Positions 22,354-32,236 of a stretch of 64,000 nucleotides of DNA are shown here, in pieces (within the stretch, counting starts at the first letter, position 1; the number at the start of each line of letters is the position of its first letter). Both the position numbers and the translations under genes were made by a program. The DNA is taken from IMG/VR virus record IMGVR_UViG_3300023184_000024, positions 1 through 64,000 of that record; one strand, written 5' to 3'. The stretch is from a virus. The notes below the pieces were generated by a model, which did no database searches, was not told the origin of the DNA, and saw nothing but the letters and a program-made list of their open reading frames with translations.

Positions 22354-23004
22354 ATGTCAAAAGATTATCGAAAACTTTACGAACGCTATTATCAAGCATC
22401 TCTACTAGAAGGTGTTGATATCCATCATATAGATGGAAATCATGCGAACAATGATCCAACAAATTTACAAGCAGTAACGTTAGAAGAACATTACAATATA
22501 CACAAGTCTCAGGATAATTTTTATGCTTGCTTTATGATTGCTCAGCGTATGAAAATCAAACCCGAAGATTGGGTAGAGATGGCAAGGGCAAATGGTAAAA
22601 AGTCAGCAGAACAAAACATGGAACGCGGCATCGGGCTTACTGTCTGGGCAAAGAACAATCCAACATTAGCAAAAGAAATCCAAAGCAAAGCAGGCATCAT
22701 TGGGGGCAAAAAAACTGTTGATGAAAAAATTGGTATACATGCCCTTTCTAAAGAAGAAAAACAAAAGATTGCATCGCAGGGTGGAAAACGGTCAGCAGAT
22801 TTAGGGCATGGATTTAAAGCAGGACACGCATCCGAAGCAGGTAAGATTGGTGGGAAAAAGGGCGGAGCATACGCCAAAGAAAATCGTACAGGTATCTTTG
22901 CGTTAACTCCGGAAAAGAATAAACAAAGACATTTCAATTCTGTTGTGTCAAAGTTGATTAAAAACGGCAAGGCAAGTGCTTGGCCAAGAATGGAAACTAT
23001 ATGA
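22354..23004 (+). CDS. HNH homing endonuclease with Gly/Lys-rich repeats (216 aa)
   Basis: The HNH core is [20 protein letters not shown] (residues 22-41), followed by EEHYNIHK. The C-terminal part has repeated Gly-Gly-Lys units ([28 protein letters not shown]), which are NUMOD3-like DNA-recognition repeats. Free-standing homing endonucleases insert between phage genes and promote their own spread. This one separates SOD from the Fe-S carrier and overlaps the latter by 4 bases. Confidence 0.88.
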   Translation: MSKDYRKLYERYYQASLLEGVDIHHIDGNHANNDPTNLQAVTLEEHYNIHKSQDNFYACFMIAQRMKIKPEDWVEMARANGKKSAEQNMERGIGLTVWAKNNPTLAKEIQSKAGIIGGKKTVDEKIGIHALSKEEKQKIASQGGKRSADLGHGFKAGHASEAGKIGGKKGGAYAKENRTGIFALTPEKNKQRHFNSVVSKLIKNGKASAWPRMETI

Positions 23005-23324
23005 CTTTAAACGACACTGCTATTACAAAATTAAAAGAATTATTACAAGAAGAAAACAACCCAAATCTCATGCTACGAGTATTTGTACAAGGTGGCGGGT
23101 GCAGTGGAATGAGTTATGGATTTAGCTTTGACGAATCGCAGAACGAAGACGACTTTGATTTCAACTACGAACAAGTCAAGGTTGTGGTGGACAGCATGAG
23201 CATGCAATATCTGCAAGGTGCAGAGATCAATTATCGTGATGACGATATGGGGGCTAGCTTTGTTATCAGTAACCCCAACGCAGAAACAACCTGCGGCTGC
23301 GGCAGTAGTTTTAGCCCGGCATAA
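23001..23324 (+). CDS. IscA/ErpA/HesB-type iron-sulfur carrier (107 aa)
   Basis: The A-type carrier signature is complete: Cys34 in [12 protein letters not shown], and Cys98/Cys100 in TTCGCGSSF. These proteins hold and deliver 2Fe-2S or 4Fe-4S clusters. A-type carriers occur in several marine phages. Here possible clients encoded in the same window are the 7Fe ferredoxin and three radical SAM enzymes. The ATG overlaps the HNH stop; before HNH insertion it was probably next to the SOD gene. Confidence 0.93.
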   Translation: MTLNDTAITKLKELLQEENNPNLMLRVFVQGGGCSGMSYGFSFDESQNEDDFDFNYEQVKVVVDSMSMQYLQGAEINYRDDDMGASFVISNPNAETTCGCGSSFSPA

Positions 23325-23335
23325 TTTAGAAGTGT

Positions 23336-23380
23336 AACTGTGTTCAATTCCGGTAAATACTGGAATACAAGGACACAGTT
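23336..23380 (+). promoter_or_regulatory. Late-type promoter inside an inverted repeat
   Basis: Arms AACTGTGT (23336-23343) and ACACAGTT (23373-23380), and inner arms ATTCC (23347-23351) and GGAAT (23362-23366), flank GGTAAATACT. TAAATA at 23354-23359 is the late-promoter-like element. The ribosome site AAGGA (23369-23373) abuts the outer arm, so a hairpin in longer transcripts might mask it. Confidence 0.58.
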
Positions 23381-23382
23381 AA

Positions 23383-26175
23383 ATGCCTACTGGAAATACC
23401 CAACAAGTAATAAATTACGGAGCCACTGCCAATGACGGGCAGGGCGATCCCTTACGCACAGCATTCATCAAAACAGATGAGAATTTTGACAACATCTGGC
23501 TGGCAGGCCCTGCAGGATCCAATGTAAGGATAACCAACAACACCATTGGTGTGATTGACACCAATGGTAATTTGATACTGAGTCCCAATGGTGTTGGGGT
23601 GATCCAAACCAATAACAATGTTGTTCCTAGGGCAAATAGAACCTACGATCTAGGCTCGGCTAATTTACAGTACCGAACAGTATACGCAAATTCGGCCACA
23701 TTCCAAACTGTTGGTGTTGCTGGAGATTTATCAGTCAGCGGCAATCTTACAGTGCAGGGCAACATTATACAAGTTGGTAATATTGTCACCGAAACATTGA
23801 CTATTCAATTGGCCAATGCTGCCACCACGGCCAATGCTGCCAACGGTGCCGGTATCACAGTGGGTGCCAGTGACAACATTGCTACATTATTATATAATTC
23901 CGCCAGCAATGTGTGGACCACAAACATTGGTGTAAGTGCAACAGGCAATGTCACAGCTCCTTATTTTATTGGTAATGGTAGTCAACTAACTGGAATTACA
24001 AGTTCATATGGAAATTCAAATGTAACCACCTTGTTGGGCAATCTAGGTAGCAACGTCATCAGCGGCACAGGAAATATTACCACAACTGCCAACATTTCGG
24101 GTGGAAATATTCTTGGTAATGGTAGACAACTAACTGGCATTGTATCAAGTTATGGCAACGCCAATGTGGTGGCCAACTTGTCCGCATTGGGTACTAACCC
24201 AATTTCAACTACAGGCAATGTGAGTGCAGGCAACATTAGTGCTAGTGGTAATGTTTCGGGTGCTTACGTTAAAGGCAACGGCAGTGAATTGACCAACTTG
24301 CCAGCACCCACAGTCACACAAGACATCACCTCCAACGGTGCCATGAGCATAATGACCTATGATGGCGTCATAAAGTATGTAAACTATGCTACTGTTGAGC
24401 CCTCTTCTGGCAACATTGCTGGTGGCAATATCAGTGCTATTGGTAATGTTGCAGGCAACTTTTTCCTTGGCAACGGCAGTCAACTCACTGGAATTTCAAC
24501 TGCCGACACCGGCAATGTCACATTTGATGACGTCAACATCATTGGCACGGGTAATTTAAACCTACAACCAAATGGCAGCGCCAGTGAATATCTAAATATT
24601 TACTTGACTGGTGCCGCGGATATACATGTGGCATACGGTGGCGGCAGTGGCAATGTGATTTTGGGCACAGATGAAGAAGCCAATGTTGCTGTTTTACAGG
24701 GCGGCAACGTGGCCATACAGGCCGGTAATGTTGCTGGAACCAAGACCTGGACATTTGATACCGCTGGCAACTTGACCTTGCCATTGAATAGTGTTGTTTA
24801 TGAAACCAACATTCCTGACGGCGCACTTAGTGGTAGTGCCATTGCTTTAAAACCAACAGGTGGAACTACTGCCAATCAACAGTTGTTGATTTATCCAACT
24901 GCAAACGACGGTGACCATATACACATGACAAGTGGAAACTTGTATACAACCGAGTTGTTCTTGGGCAGTGATAACTTCTATGCTAAGTTAGCAAACACAG
25001 GTGATATTGTTCTACACGCTAATACTGGCTTAGCAAATGCTACTTGGACGTTTGGTGCAAACAGCAGAACATCATTGCCCGGTGGTACTGTACTTCTAGA
25101 TTCTAGTGGCCTAGGATTACTCACATCAGGTATTGCTAATGCTACTATTGGCACATTCGTACAAGGTGCTGACGGTGGCGTAGGTTGGGAGTATCAAGGT
25201 GATGGCGCAGATGCTAATACTAGTTACGGTGCTGTAGCTTTAGATACAGGTGGAACTGCTAACACCGCAAACTTACGTTTTAAAGTACAATTAGTAGCGG
25301 ATCAAAATGATCCATCTACTAATAAAGAATGGTTGTTTGATACTAGTGGTAACCTAACACTACCAGGCAACACATTTGCTGTTAACTATGCCAACGGCAC
25401 AGCAGTTAGCTTGGGTGGCAGCAGTTATGGCAATGCCAATGTTGTTGCTAACTTGGCCGCACTTGGCTCAAATCCAATCAGCACTACAGGCAATATCACA
25501 GCCGGCAACTTTGTGGGCAACGGCGCGGCCCTGAGCAATGTGACTATAAGTCTTGCTGGTAATGTTGTTGGCACGCAAGCAAATGTTACCCTGGTTGCCG
25601 GTAGTTATTCAACGGTGTTTGACAATACCGGAGTAGCAACATTCCCAGGCAATGTCATAACTGCAGGCAACATCAGTGCCACTGGCAGTATTTTGGCAAC
25701 CCCAGCTTGGACCAGTGCCGGAGCAATCACACTTACTGGAACTACTACCAATCCCACAAAAGGTACAACAACATCTGACAATATCAGTTATCGTCAACTG
25801 GGTGCAAAACAGTGGGAAGTGGTAATGACTTACATACAAAGTTCAGGTACAGGCGGCGCCACCGGCTCGGGAGATTATTTGATCACGCTACCCAATGGAT
25901 TGAGTTTTGATACCACACTACCAAGCCAACCAATTTATACCAGTGGTGTTGGAGTAAGTACCTTTGCACACCTGCCCTATGTAATTCCCAACTGCAACGG
26001 CACTATCACCAACGACATTGTTGGGGGCCAAATATTTCCAATGATCTATAGTGCCACAAAGTTCCGCATACTGACATTCACATACGGCAGTGGCATACAA
26101 TGTTGGGGGGCTGGGTTTTATTCGTGCACTGATGATCCACGAATACAACTGACATTTAGGTTCACATCCACATGA
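23383..26175 (+). CDS. Long repetitive tail-fibre/adhesin-like virion protein (930 aa)
   Basis: The N-terminal module (INYGATANDGQGDPLRTAF, then IKTDENFDNIW) is shared with the protein at 28643 and probably attaches to the virion. The body is built of degenerate Gly/Asn/Thr-rich repeats such as YFIGNGSQLTGI and ISATGNVSAGNIS-like units, with scattered WTFDTAGNLTLP repeats, as in long phage fibres. The last 130 residues differ and may be a receptor-binding or trimerisation tip. It is expressed from a late-type promoter. Co-directional with a lectin-like gene that overlaps it by 4 bases. Confidence 0.83.
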   Translation: MPTGNTQQVINYGATANDGQGDPLRTAFIKTDENFDNIWLAGPAGSNVRITNNTIGVIDTNGNLILSPNGVGVIQTNNNVVPRANRTYDLGSANLQYRTVYANSATFQTVGVAGDLSVSGNLTVQGNIIQVGNIVTETLTIQLANAATTANAANGAGITVGASDNIATLLYNSASNVWTTNIGVSATGNVTAPYFIGNGSQLTGITSSYGNSNVTTLLGNLGSNVISGTGNITTTANISGGNILGNGRQLTGIVSSYGNANVVANLSALGTNPISTTGNVSAGNISASGNVSGAYVKGNGSELTNLPAPTVTQDITSNGAMSIMTYDGVIKYVNYATVEPSSGNIAGGNISAIGNVAGNFFLGNGSQLTGISTADTGNVTFDDVNIIGTGNLNLQPNGSASEYLNIYLTGAADIHVAYGGGSGNVILGTDEEANVAVLQGGNVAIQAGNVAGTKTWTFDTAGNLTLPLNSVVYETNIPDGALSGSAIALKPTGGTTANQQLLIYPTANDGDHIHMTSGNLYTTELFLGSDNFYAKLANTGDIVLHANTGLANATWTFGANSRTSLPGGTVLLDSSGLGLLTSGIANATIGTFVQGADGGVGWEYQGDGADANTSYGAVALDTGGTANTANLRFKVQLVADQNDPSTNKEWLFDTSGNLTLPGNTFAVNYANGTAVSLGGSSYGNANVVANLAALGSNPISTTGNITAGNFVGNGAALSNVTISLAGNVVGTQANVTLVAGSYSTVFDNTGVATFPGNVITAGNISATGSILATPAWTSAGAITLTGTTTNPTKGTTTSDNISYRQLGAKQWEVVMTYIQSSGTGGATGSGDYLITLPNGLSFDTTLPSQPIYTSGVGVSTFAHLPYVIPNCNGTITNDIVGGQIFPMIYSATKFRILTFTYGSGIQCWGAGFYSCTDDPRIQLTFRFTST

Positions 26176-26897
26176 TCATATCAGGTGTAACACTCAGCAA
26201 TACTGTTGTATACGATGCATCGTTCAATTCAACGGGTGCGTTACTGTATTTAGATCCGGGAAATGTTGCCAGTTATCCAGGTTCGGGAACCACATGGACT
26301 GACCTGTCAGGCAACAACAACACAGCCACCTTGGTGGGTAGTCCAACTTGGACCAGTGCTGGCGCAGCCAGTTACTTCTCACTCAACGGCACCGGTTCAC
26401 AGTATGTGTCCACAGTCTCTAACAAATACAATCAAACCTACACTGGTAAAACTGTCATGGCGGCCATAAGAATCAATGCCAGTGCTTGGACTCCAGGGCT
26501 TGATCAATACCGTGGAATATTTGGCACAAACACTGGCCTTAGAAACTTCAACACTTACATACACCACGATGTTTCAAACAACCTACAAATACATTACAGC
26601 GCAGGCGGGTTTGGCGGATTCAGCGACAATGTGTCAATCCCCGCAAACACCTGGGCCATTGTTGCTGTGACACAGACCACCAGCGGTGTAGTGACTTTTT
26701 ATTTCAACGGAGAAGCAGTGGGAACTGTGGCCGGGCAGACATTTGCCCAGTATCAGAGCAGTTCAACTGAAAATGTAGGTCGACTCGACAACTTTTGGTA
26801 CGGTGACATTGGCGTAACCGCGGTATACGGGCGAGCACTGGATGCTGACCAAATAAAACAAAACTACACTGCTCTAGCACTTGACTACGGACTGTAA
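26172..26897 (+). CDS. LamG/concanavalin-like lectin-fold virion protein (241 aa)
   Basis: The jelly-roll pattern is visible: LLYLDPGNVASYPGSGTTWT, DLSGNNNTATLVGSPTW, YFSLNGTGSQYV, ... VTFYFNGEAVGTV, ending IGVTAVYGRALDADQIKQNY. This is the LamG-like fold that binds carbohydrates. The 4-base overlap with the fibre gene suggests a fibre tip or accessory adhesin recognising host surface glycans. Confidence 0.82.
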   Translation: MIISGVTLSNTVVYDASFNSTGALLYLDPGNVASYPGSGTTWTDLSGNNNTATLVGSPTWTSAGAASYFSLNGTGSQYVSTVSNKYNQTYTGKTVMAAIRINASAWTPGLDQYRGIFGTNTGLRNFNTYIHHDVSNNLQIHYSAGGFGGFSDNVSIPANTWAIVAVTQTTSGVVTFYFNGEAVGTVAGQTFAQYQSSSTENVGRLDNFWYGDIGVTAVYGRALDADQIKQNYTALALDYGL

Positions 26898-26902
26898 AAA
26901 CA

Positions 26903-27448
26903 ATGAGCATACTACGAGAAATAACACAGACACGCCATCAAGCAGTGGAAAATCTGCCGTTTGTTCAGTATCTATTGCGTGGCAACATCACAGCTGACCA
27001 CTACGTGATATACCTTGCAGAGATGTTGGCCATCTATCAGCACCTGGAGCAGTTGGCCGCCCAAGCTGGATTGCTGGACGACATGCCAGAGTTGCCCAGA
27101 GCTGATCGTATCAAACAAGATCTTGCTGAACTAGATCCCGACTATCAACACAGGCTTACCACAGCCACCAAAAATTATCTGCAACACCTTGATCAACTGT
27201 CCAAGAGTGAAAAGTCCGGAGATTTGTTTGCACATGTGTACGTGAGACACTTGGGTGACATGTACGGTGGAAAACTGATATCGCGAGTTGTGCCTGGGTT
27301 GGGTCGTTGGTATGAGTTTGATAATCGTGCAGGCCTTGTGGCTAGATTCAATGCGCACCTACACCTGGACCTGGCCAACGAAGCCTTGACAGCGTTTGAT
27401 CATTTTGGTAATATTTTTGAGGAGTTGTGGACCCGCATACATAATTGA
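26903..27448 (+). CDS. Heme oxygenase (181 aa)
   Basis: The proximal heme ligand is His12 in TQTRHQAVE; the distal helix carries GDMYGG at 118-123, the family's flexible glycine motif. Length fits bacterial heme oxygenases, which open heme to biliverdin, CO and Fe2+. Cyanophages use this step for bilin pigments, but here no bilin reductase or photosynthesis gene is visible, so iron release from heme is a more natural reading. The position between a lectin-like fibre gene and a glycosyltransferase is striking; the next ATG overlaps the stop by one base. Confidence 0.9.
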   Translation: MSILREITQTRHQAVENLPFVQYLLRGNITADHYVIYLAEMLAIYQHLEQLAAQAGLLDDMPELPRADRIKQDLAELDPDYQHRLTTATKNYLQHLDQLSKSEKSGDLFAHVYVRHLGDMYGGKLISRVVPGLGRWYEFDNRAGLVARFNAHLHLDLANEALTAFDHFGNIFEELWTRIHN

Positions 27449-28572
27449 TGCGATTTCACATTTTAGGACTCCCCCACACAGTTTCCAGCAAAGAGTACAA
27501 TGCTTGTGCTTACACCCAAAAGGTTGTCAAGTTTGGTAAAATGATGACTGCCCGAGGGCATGAAGTCATTCACTATGGTCACGAGGACAGTGATCTTGAC
27601 TGCACCGAACATGTCACAGTGATCAACAATCAAGATTTAGAAAAGGCCTACGGCAACTATGATTGGCGCCGTAACTTTTACAGATTTGACACCGGTGATC
27701 ATGCTTACCAAACATTCTACAAAAATGCCATACGTGAAGTGGGCTTGCGCAAACAACAAAACGATTTTATACTGCCGTTTTGGGGATCGGGTGTGCGCCC
27801 TGTGTGTGATGCACACACAGACTTGATCTGTGTGGAACCCGGAATAGGCTATGCCGGCGGGCACTGGGCACGTTGGAAAATTTTTGAAAGCTATGCCATT
27901 TATCATGCCTATTGCGGACTAGAGTCCGTGAGCACCTGCAAACAAGACTGGTACGATGCTGTGATCCCCAATTATTTTGATCCTGACGATTTTGAATTCA
28001 ATGACAAAAAAGACAACTTCTTTTTGTTTTTGGGCAGAGTTTATTCAGGCAAAGGCATAGATATTGCAATACAAGCAACCGAAGCCACCGGCAATAATCT
28101 AGTGATAGCAGGACAAAATCCCGACAATTTATCATTCCCACCGCATGTGGAGTTTGTGGGCTATGCTGACGTTGATCGCCGCCGCATGTTAATGAGCAGA
28201 GCCAAAGGTGCATTTGTGGCCAGTCAGTATCTGGAGCCATTTGGTGGTGTGCAAATTGAAATGTTGTTTTCAGGAACTCCTACAATCACCACAGACTGGG
28301 GCAGTTTTACAGAAAATAACCTACACGGAATTACCGGATATCGTTGCAGAAGTTTTGAGCAATTTTGCTGGGCCACGGAAAATATTGAGCAAATTGATCC
28401 CAAAGCCTGCTGGACCTGGGCTGAAAATTTTACCCTAGATCGTGTGGCTCCCATGTATGAAGAATACTTCAACAGCGTTTTAAATGTTTACACTGGAAAT
28501 GGTTGGTATGAGCCTAAATTGGATCGTACCAATCTTGATTGGTTGTATAAAAATATCCCAACAAAACTCTAG
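27448..28572 (+). CDS. GT4-type glycosyltransferase (374 aa)
   Basis: ATG 27448 overlaps the heme oxygenase stop. The C-terminal Rossmann half has [20 protein letters not shown] and [20 protein letters not shown], then TITTDWGSF, the nucleotide-sugar-binding E-x7-E type region of the GT4 family. The N-terminal half holds the acceptor side. It could glycosylate virion fibres, host surface polymer or DNA; the location within the fibre cluster favours virion or surface glycans. Confidence 0.85.
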   Translation: MRFHILGLPHTVSSKEYNACAYTQKVVKFGKMMTARGHEVIHYGHEDSDLDCTEHVTVINNQDLEKAYGNYDWRRNFYRFDTGDHAYQTFYKNAIREVGLRKQQNDFILPFWGSGVRPVCDAHTDLICVEPGIGYAGGHWARWKIFESYAIYHAYCGLESVSTCKQDWYDAVIPNYFDPDDFEFNDKKDNFFLFLGRVYSGKGIDIAIQATEATGNNLVIAGQNPDNLSFPPHVEFVGYADVDRRRMLMSRAKGAFVASQYLEPFGGVQIEMLFSGTPTITTDWGSFTENNLHGITGYRCRSFEQFCWATENIEQIDPKACWTWAENFTLDRVAPMYEEYFNSVLNVYTGNGWYEPKLDRTNLDWLYKNIPTKL

Positions 28573-28615
28573 AATTTAACCAGGACCCTCTAGAATATTA
28601 ATAAACTCTCCGCCA

Positions 28616-28621
28616 TAAATA
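28616..28621 (+). promoter_or_regulatory. Late-type promoter element TAAATA
   Basis: CCATAAATACTC at 28613-28624 lies 21 bases upstream of the ATG at 28643, with CAGGAAAA between. It heads the second virion gene block. Confidence 0.68.
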
Positions 28622-28642
28622 CTCGACACAGGAAAATCAAGC

Positions 28643-29938
28643 ATGGCACAGCAAATTATTGAAGTAGGACAAGCACCCAACGATGGGCTCGGCGATCCGT
28701 TACGTACCTCCTTTATTAAAATCAATGATAACTTTAGTGAATTGTACTCTGGTGCAATTGGCGGCACTGTAGATAATGTCTACTATGTGAGTAAGAGTGG
28801 CAACGATGGCAATGCCGGAAATTCTCTTGGTCAAAGTTTTTTAACAATAAAACGTGCAGTGGATGTGTCCACTGCTTACCTGGCCAATTATCCCACACGA
28901 AAAGTTTGTATTTTTGTAAAGAGTGGGGATTACACTGAAATTAATCCCATTCTAATGCCACGTAATCTCACCATATGGGGCGACAATCTACGCAGTGTAT
29001 CAGTGCGTCCGTTGACACCCACGTTAGATATTTTCCATGTACAAAACGGTGACTACTTGTCGGGCATGACTTTTAGAGGTCATATATCCCCGGCAGCCGC
29101 TGTGGCATTCCCCAGTGGTGGCGCTGGTGTTATTACCACCAGTCCTTATGTACAAAATTGCTCCAGCATCACCACTACTGGCACCGGTATGCGCATCGAT
29201 GGTGCGCTAGCTGGTGGTCTCAAGAGCATGGTCACAGATGCCTTCACACAGGTGAACGAGGGCGGAATAGGAATTCATATTTTGAATCAAGGCTACGCTC
29301 AACTAGTCAGCGTTTTTACTGTATGTTGTAATGTAGGAGTCCTGGTAGAATCTGGCGGCTATTGCAGTATTACCAACTCCAACACTGACTTTGGTACCTA
29401 TGGCCTAGTGGCCGACGGCAAAGTTGAGCTGTCTAACACCGGTGCTGTTGCTGGCCCTGATCATGTTGGGCAAAACATTTTAGTTGATGGCATGACTAGT
29501 CAACCCACATCAAACCAGAGCTTGAGTTTCGATGGTGGAGTGACTCTTTATGATATATGGGAAGCCACACCATTGACAGCTGGTGCCAGTGTGATTACCA
29601 TATCTGAATCTCTTGCAGTTCCATTTCCTGATAACACCCCAGTTACTTTTTACATACGCAGTGCTATAAATGCCAGTTCACATACCTTCGAATGGGTTGG
29701 CACAGGAGATACCTTAGCTAATGCACTGCCTGCCACTGGTGCTATGCCAGTACAGGCCAATGAAGTACAAGAATTAAATGGTGGTGTAGTGGTATATACC
29801 AGCACAGATCAACGTGGCGATTTTCGTATTGGTGGTCAACTTACCATTAATGGAGCAACTGGTACCATCACCGGTGACACATTTGACAAAGCCTTGTTTG
29901 CAGTGTTGACTCCATACGTATTAGCAATTGAAGGATAA
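28643..29938 (+). CDS. Tail spike/fibre-like virion protein with beta-helix-like middle (431 aa)
   Basis: The N-terminal module (IEVGQAPNDGLGDPLRTSF, then KINDNFSELYSG) repeats that of the 930-aa fibre. The middle (NVYYVSKSGNDGNAGNSLGQ, VCIFVKSGDYTEINPILMP, ... ITNSNTDFGTYGLVADGKVE) has pectate-lyase-like or right-handed beta-helix character. I recall closely similar virion proteins in T4-like cyanophages. The C-terminal part is an Ig/jelly-roll-like tail. Polysaccharide binding or cleavage is possible. Confidence 0.8.
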   Translation: MAQQIIEVGQAPNDGLGDPLRTSFIKINDNFSELYSGAIGGTVDNVYYVSKSGNDGNAGNSLGQSFLTIKRAVDVSTAYLANYPTRKVCIFVKSGDYTEINPILMPRNLTIWGDNLRSVSVRPLTPTLDIFHVQNGDYLSGMTFRGHISPAAAVAFPSGGAGVITTSPYVQNCSSITTTGTGMRIDGALAGGLKSMVTDAFTQVNEGGIGIHILNQGYAQLVSVFTVCCNVGVLVESGGYCSITNSNTDFGTYGLVADGKVELSNTGAVAGPDHVGQNILVDGMTSQPTSNQSLSFDGGVTLYDIWEATPLTAGASVITISESLAVPFPDNTPVTFYIRSAINASSHTFEWVGTGDTLANALPATGAMPVQANEVQELNGGVVVYTSTDQRGDFRIGGQLTINGATGTITGDTFDKALFAVLTPYVLAIEG

Positions 29939-29944
29939 CAAATA

Positions 29945-30271
29945 ATGGCAATTAATATTTTTAAAAGCGTGACAGAAAATTTAACTACAGCACTGACCAC
30001 GCTCTATACTGCACCGGTGGGCTACAGTGCAATTGTGTTAATGGCACAAATCAGTAACACCACTGGTAGTCCGGCAACTACCACAGTAAAAGTTGTAAAC
30101 GTTAGCACTGCCGAAACTTCTTTGGTCACTGGGTTTGAAATACCCGGCAATGACTCTGCCGGAGTGTTGACCGGAAAACTAGTGTTAGAACCCGGGCAAA
30201 GCATCAAAGCATTGGCCAGTGCCAACAGCACTTTGCAAATGGTAATGAGCATACTTGAATCACAGAACTAA
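29945..30271 (+). CDS. Small virion structural protein (108 aa)
   Basis: It is a beta-sandwich-like sequence: YTAPVGYSAIVLMAQISNTT, TTTVKVVNVSTAETSLVTGF, and LVLEPGQSIKALASANSTL. Proteins of this type occur among the fibre genes of T4-like marine phages and may be fibre or baseplate decoration. It is tightly spaced to both neighbours (6 and 3 bases). Confidence 0.72.
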   Translation: MAINIFKSVTENLTTALTTLYTAPVGYSAIVLMAQISNTTGSPATTTVKVVNVSTAETSLVTGFEIPGNDSAGVLTGKLVLEPGQSIKALASANSTLQMVMSILESQN

Positions 30272-30274
30272 ACC

Positions 30275-32236
30275 ATGCCAATACTATTATCTGGAAAAGT
30301 AAAAACCACACCACCCGATCAAGTATCTGCTGAGAGATATGATTATCTGTCTCTGGAACAAGCTGAACCCAATCTTGGAGTACCTCCGGGAAATGCTTAT
30401 GTGTTAACCAGCAATGTTGATGGAACACGCACTTGGGGCCTACCTTCAGGATCCACCGGCGCCACAGGTGCCACTGGACTTACTGGTGCCACCGGCAGCA
30501 CAGGACCACAAGGCGCCACAGGCAGCACAGGTGTTCAAGGCGCCACAGGCATACAAGGCAGCACAGGACCAATCGGAGCCACCGGCAGCACAGGACCAAT
30601 CGGAGCCACCGGAGCAGGCAGCACAGGTGCCACAGGACTCAGGGGAGATCAATACTCTACTACATCATCTACATCATTGACCATTGGCACAGGAGTAAAA
30701 TCCTTGACAGTGGGAACAGGGCTGGCTTGGACTCCAGGTCAACCAGTTCTTATTGCATATGACTCTGTTAATACCATGTCTGGAACAGTGACCAGTTATA
30801 CTTCTGGTACCGGCGCTATGGTGACAAATATAACCTCTACCACTGGGTCTGGAACCTATACAAGTTGGGCTGTTAACTTATCTGGTGTTGCTGGAATCCC
30901 GGGAGCCACTGGTGTTTTTGGAGCCACTGGCAGTACAGGACCACAAGGTAGTACTGGCAGTACAGGACCACAAGGTGCCACTGGAGTAGTTGGGGCCACC
31001 GGCAGCACTGGCGTACAAGGTGCTACTGGCATACAAGGCAGCACTGGAGCAGGTAGCACAGGTGCTACTGGAGCCACAGGTCCTGTTTCCACAGAGCCTG
31101 GCGCAACAGGTGCCACCGGGGCAGGAGCCACAGGACCCATAGGCGCCACTGGTACGATCGGTGCTACTGGCAGCACAGGACCAGCAGGCAGCACAGGACC
31201 ACAAGGCACTCCTGGAGGAGCCACTGGCAGCACAGGTGCCACAGGACTAGGCGCAACAGGAGCCACAGGAGCATTTGGTCTTACTGGTTCTACCGGTGCA
31301 ACAGGCCCACAAGGCAATCCAGGAGGAGCCACTGGCAGCACTGGTGCCACAGGCATCACTGGAGCCACAGGAGTACCCGGGATATTTGCCGGAATAGGCG
31401 CAACTGGTAGTACAGGGCCACAAGGACCACAAGGAAATCAAGGCGCACAAGGCAATCCAGGCGGAGCCACAGGCGCCACTGGATCTACAGGGCCGACTGG
31501 CGCAACTGGAATTCCTGGATCATTTGCTGCCATGGGCGCAACTGGCGCATCAGGGCCAACTGGATCTACAGGGCCGACTGGCGCAACTGGACCAGCAGGT
31601 ACACCGGGGTCAACTGGTCCTACATCTAGTCTTAGTGTGGTTGACACAGCTGACAACAACGATTACTATGTGTCATTCTTGGCACAATTTACAGGCACCA
31701 CAAACACAGTTTATGTGGCCAATCCAGAATTCAAATTCAACCCTTCTACTAAAAACCTAACAGTGGGCGGGATAATAAATGCCAACAGTGATGGGTTTGG
31801 TAATATTGGATCCCTAGGGGGATCATTTAACACAGTGTTTGCCAAATCAACCAGCGCACAGTATGCTGACTTGGCCGAGTATTATTTGGCTGATCAAGAT
31901 TATCCACCAGGTACTGTGGTCAAGTTTGGTGGCACAGAAGAACTCACCATTGCAGATCAAGATCTTGATCCAACCATTGCTGGAATAGTATCCACTACTC
32001 CAGCCTATGCTATGAACTCAAGCCTAACTGGTGAACATGTCATTGCTGTGGCACTGGTAGGCCGTGCACCGTGCTTGGTCAAAGGACCTGTGCGTCGGGG
32101 GCAAATGATGGTGTCAGCTGGTGATGGCTATGCCCGAGCTGAAAACAGTCCTGCCATGGGCACAGTAATTGGCAAATCGCTAGAAGATTTCAATGAAGAA
32201 TCGGGCAAAATTGAAATTCTTGTTGGAAGAATGTAA
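30275..32236 (+). CDS. Collagen-like tail fibre protein (653 aa)
   Basis: Two long Gly-X-Y blocks (30449-30650 and 30892-31622) built of GAT, GST, GPQ and GPT triplets form collagen-like triple helices. A non-collagen insert of about 80 residues separates them. The C-terminal 200 residues contain [26 protein letters not shown] and later [15 protein letters not shown], a domain I recall from many marine phage fibres, often as an end domain that assists folding. It overlaps the next gene by one base. Confidence 0.88.
   Translation: MPILLSGKVKTTPPDQVSAERYDYLSLEQAEPNLGVPPGNAYVLTSNVDGTRTWGLPSGSTGATGATGLTGATGSTGPQGATGSTGVQGATGIQGSTGPIGATGSTGPIGATGAGSTGATGLRGDQYSTTSSTSLTIGTGVKSLTVGTGLAWTPGQPVLIAYDSVNTMSGTVTSYTSGTGAMVTNITSTTGSGTYTSWAVNLSGVAGIPGATGVFGATGSTGPQGSTGSTGPQGATGVVGATGSTGVQGATGIQGSTGAGSTGATGATGPVSTEPGATGATGAGATGPIGATGTIGATGSTGPAGSTGPQGTPGGATGSTGATGLGATGATGAFGLTGSTGATGPQGNPGGATGSTGATGITGATGVPGIFAGIGATGSTGPQGPQGNQGAQGNPGGATGATGSTGPTGATGIPGSFAAMGATGASGPTGSTGPTGATGPAGTPGSTGPTSSLSVVDTADNNDYYVSFLAQFTGTTNTVYVANPEFKFNPSTKNLTVGGIINANSDGFGNIGSLGGSFNTVFAKSTSAQYADLAEYYLADQDYPPGTVVKFGGTEELTIADQDLDPTIAGIVSTTPAYAMNSSLTGEHVIAVALVGRAPCLVKGPVRRGQMMVSAGDGYARAENSPAMGTVIGKSLEDFNEESGKIEILVGRM
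30449..31622 (+). repeat. Collagen-coding tandem repeats
   Basis: Degenerate 9-base units (GGN-GCN-ACN and relatives, such as GGCGCCACAGGC) repeat many times, with an interruption at about 30651-30891. Synonymous drift between units shows long maintenance, but identical longer runs remain and could promote slippage or recombination that varies fibre length. Confidence 0.85.

Noticed and set aside
24205-26148. Several 70-95 codon minus-strand ORFs within the long fibre gene
   Set aside because: They are shadows of the repetitive Gly/Asn/Thr coding strand; no promoter, no ribosome site and no plausible protein pattern.
26903-27448. Reading the heme oxygenase as evidence for a cyanophage
   Set aside because: No photosynthesis, bilin or carbon-metabolism genes are visible, and the TctC-type protein and bacterial 7Fe ferredoxin fit a heterotrophic host better.
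30446-31659. Long minus-strand and alternate-frame ORFs rich in Gly/Pro/Cys over the collagen region
   Set aside because: They mirror the 9-base repeat of the collagen-like gene and have no starts with ribosome sites; they are shadows.
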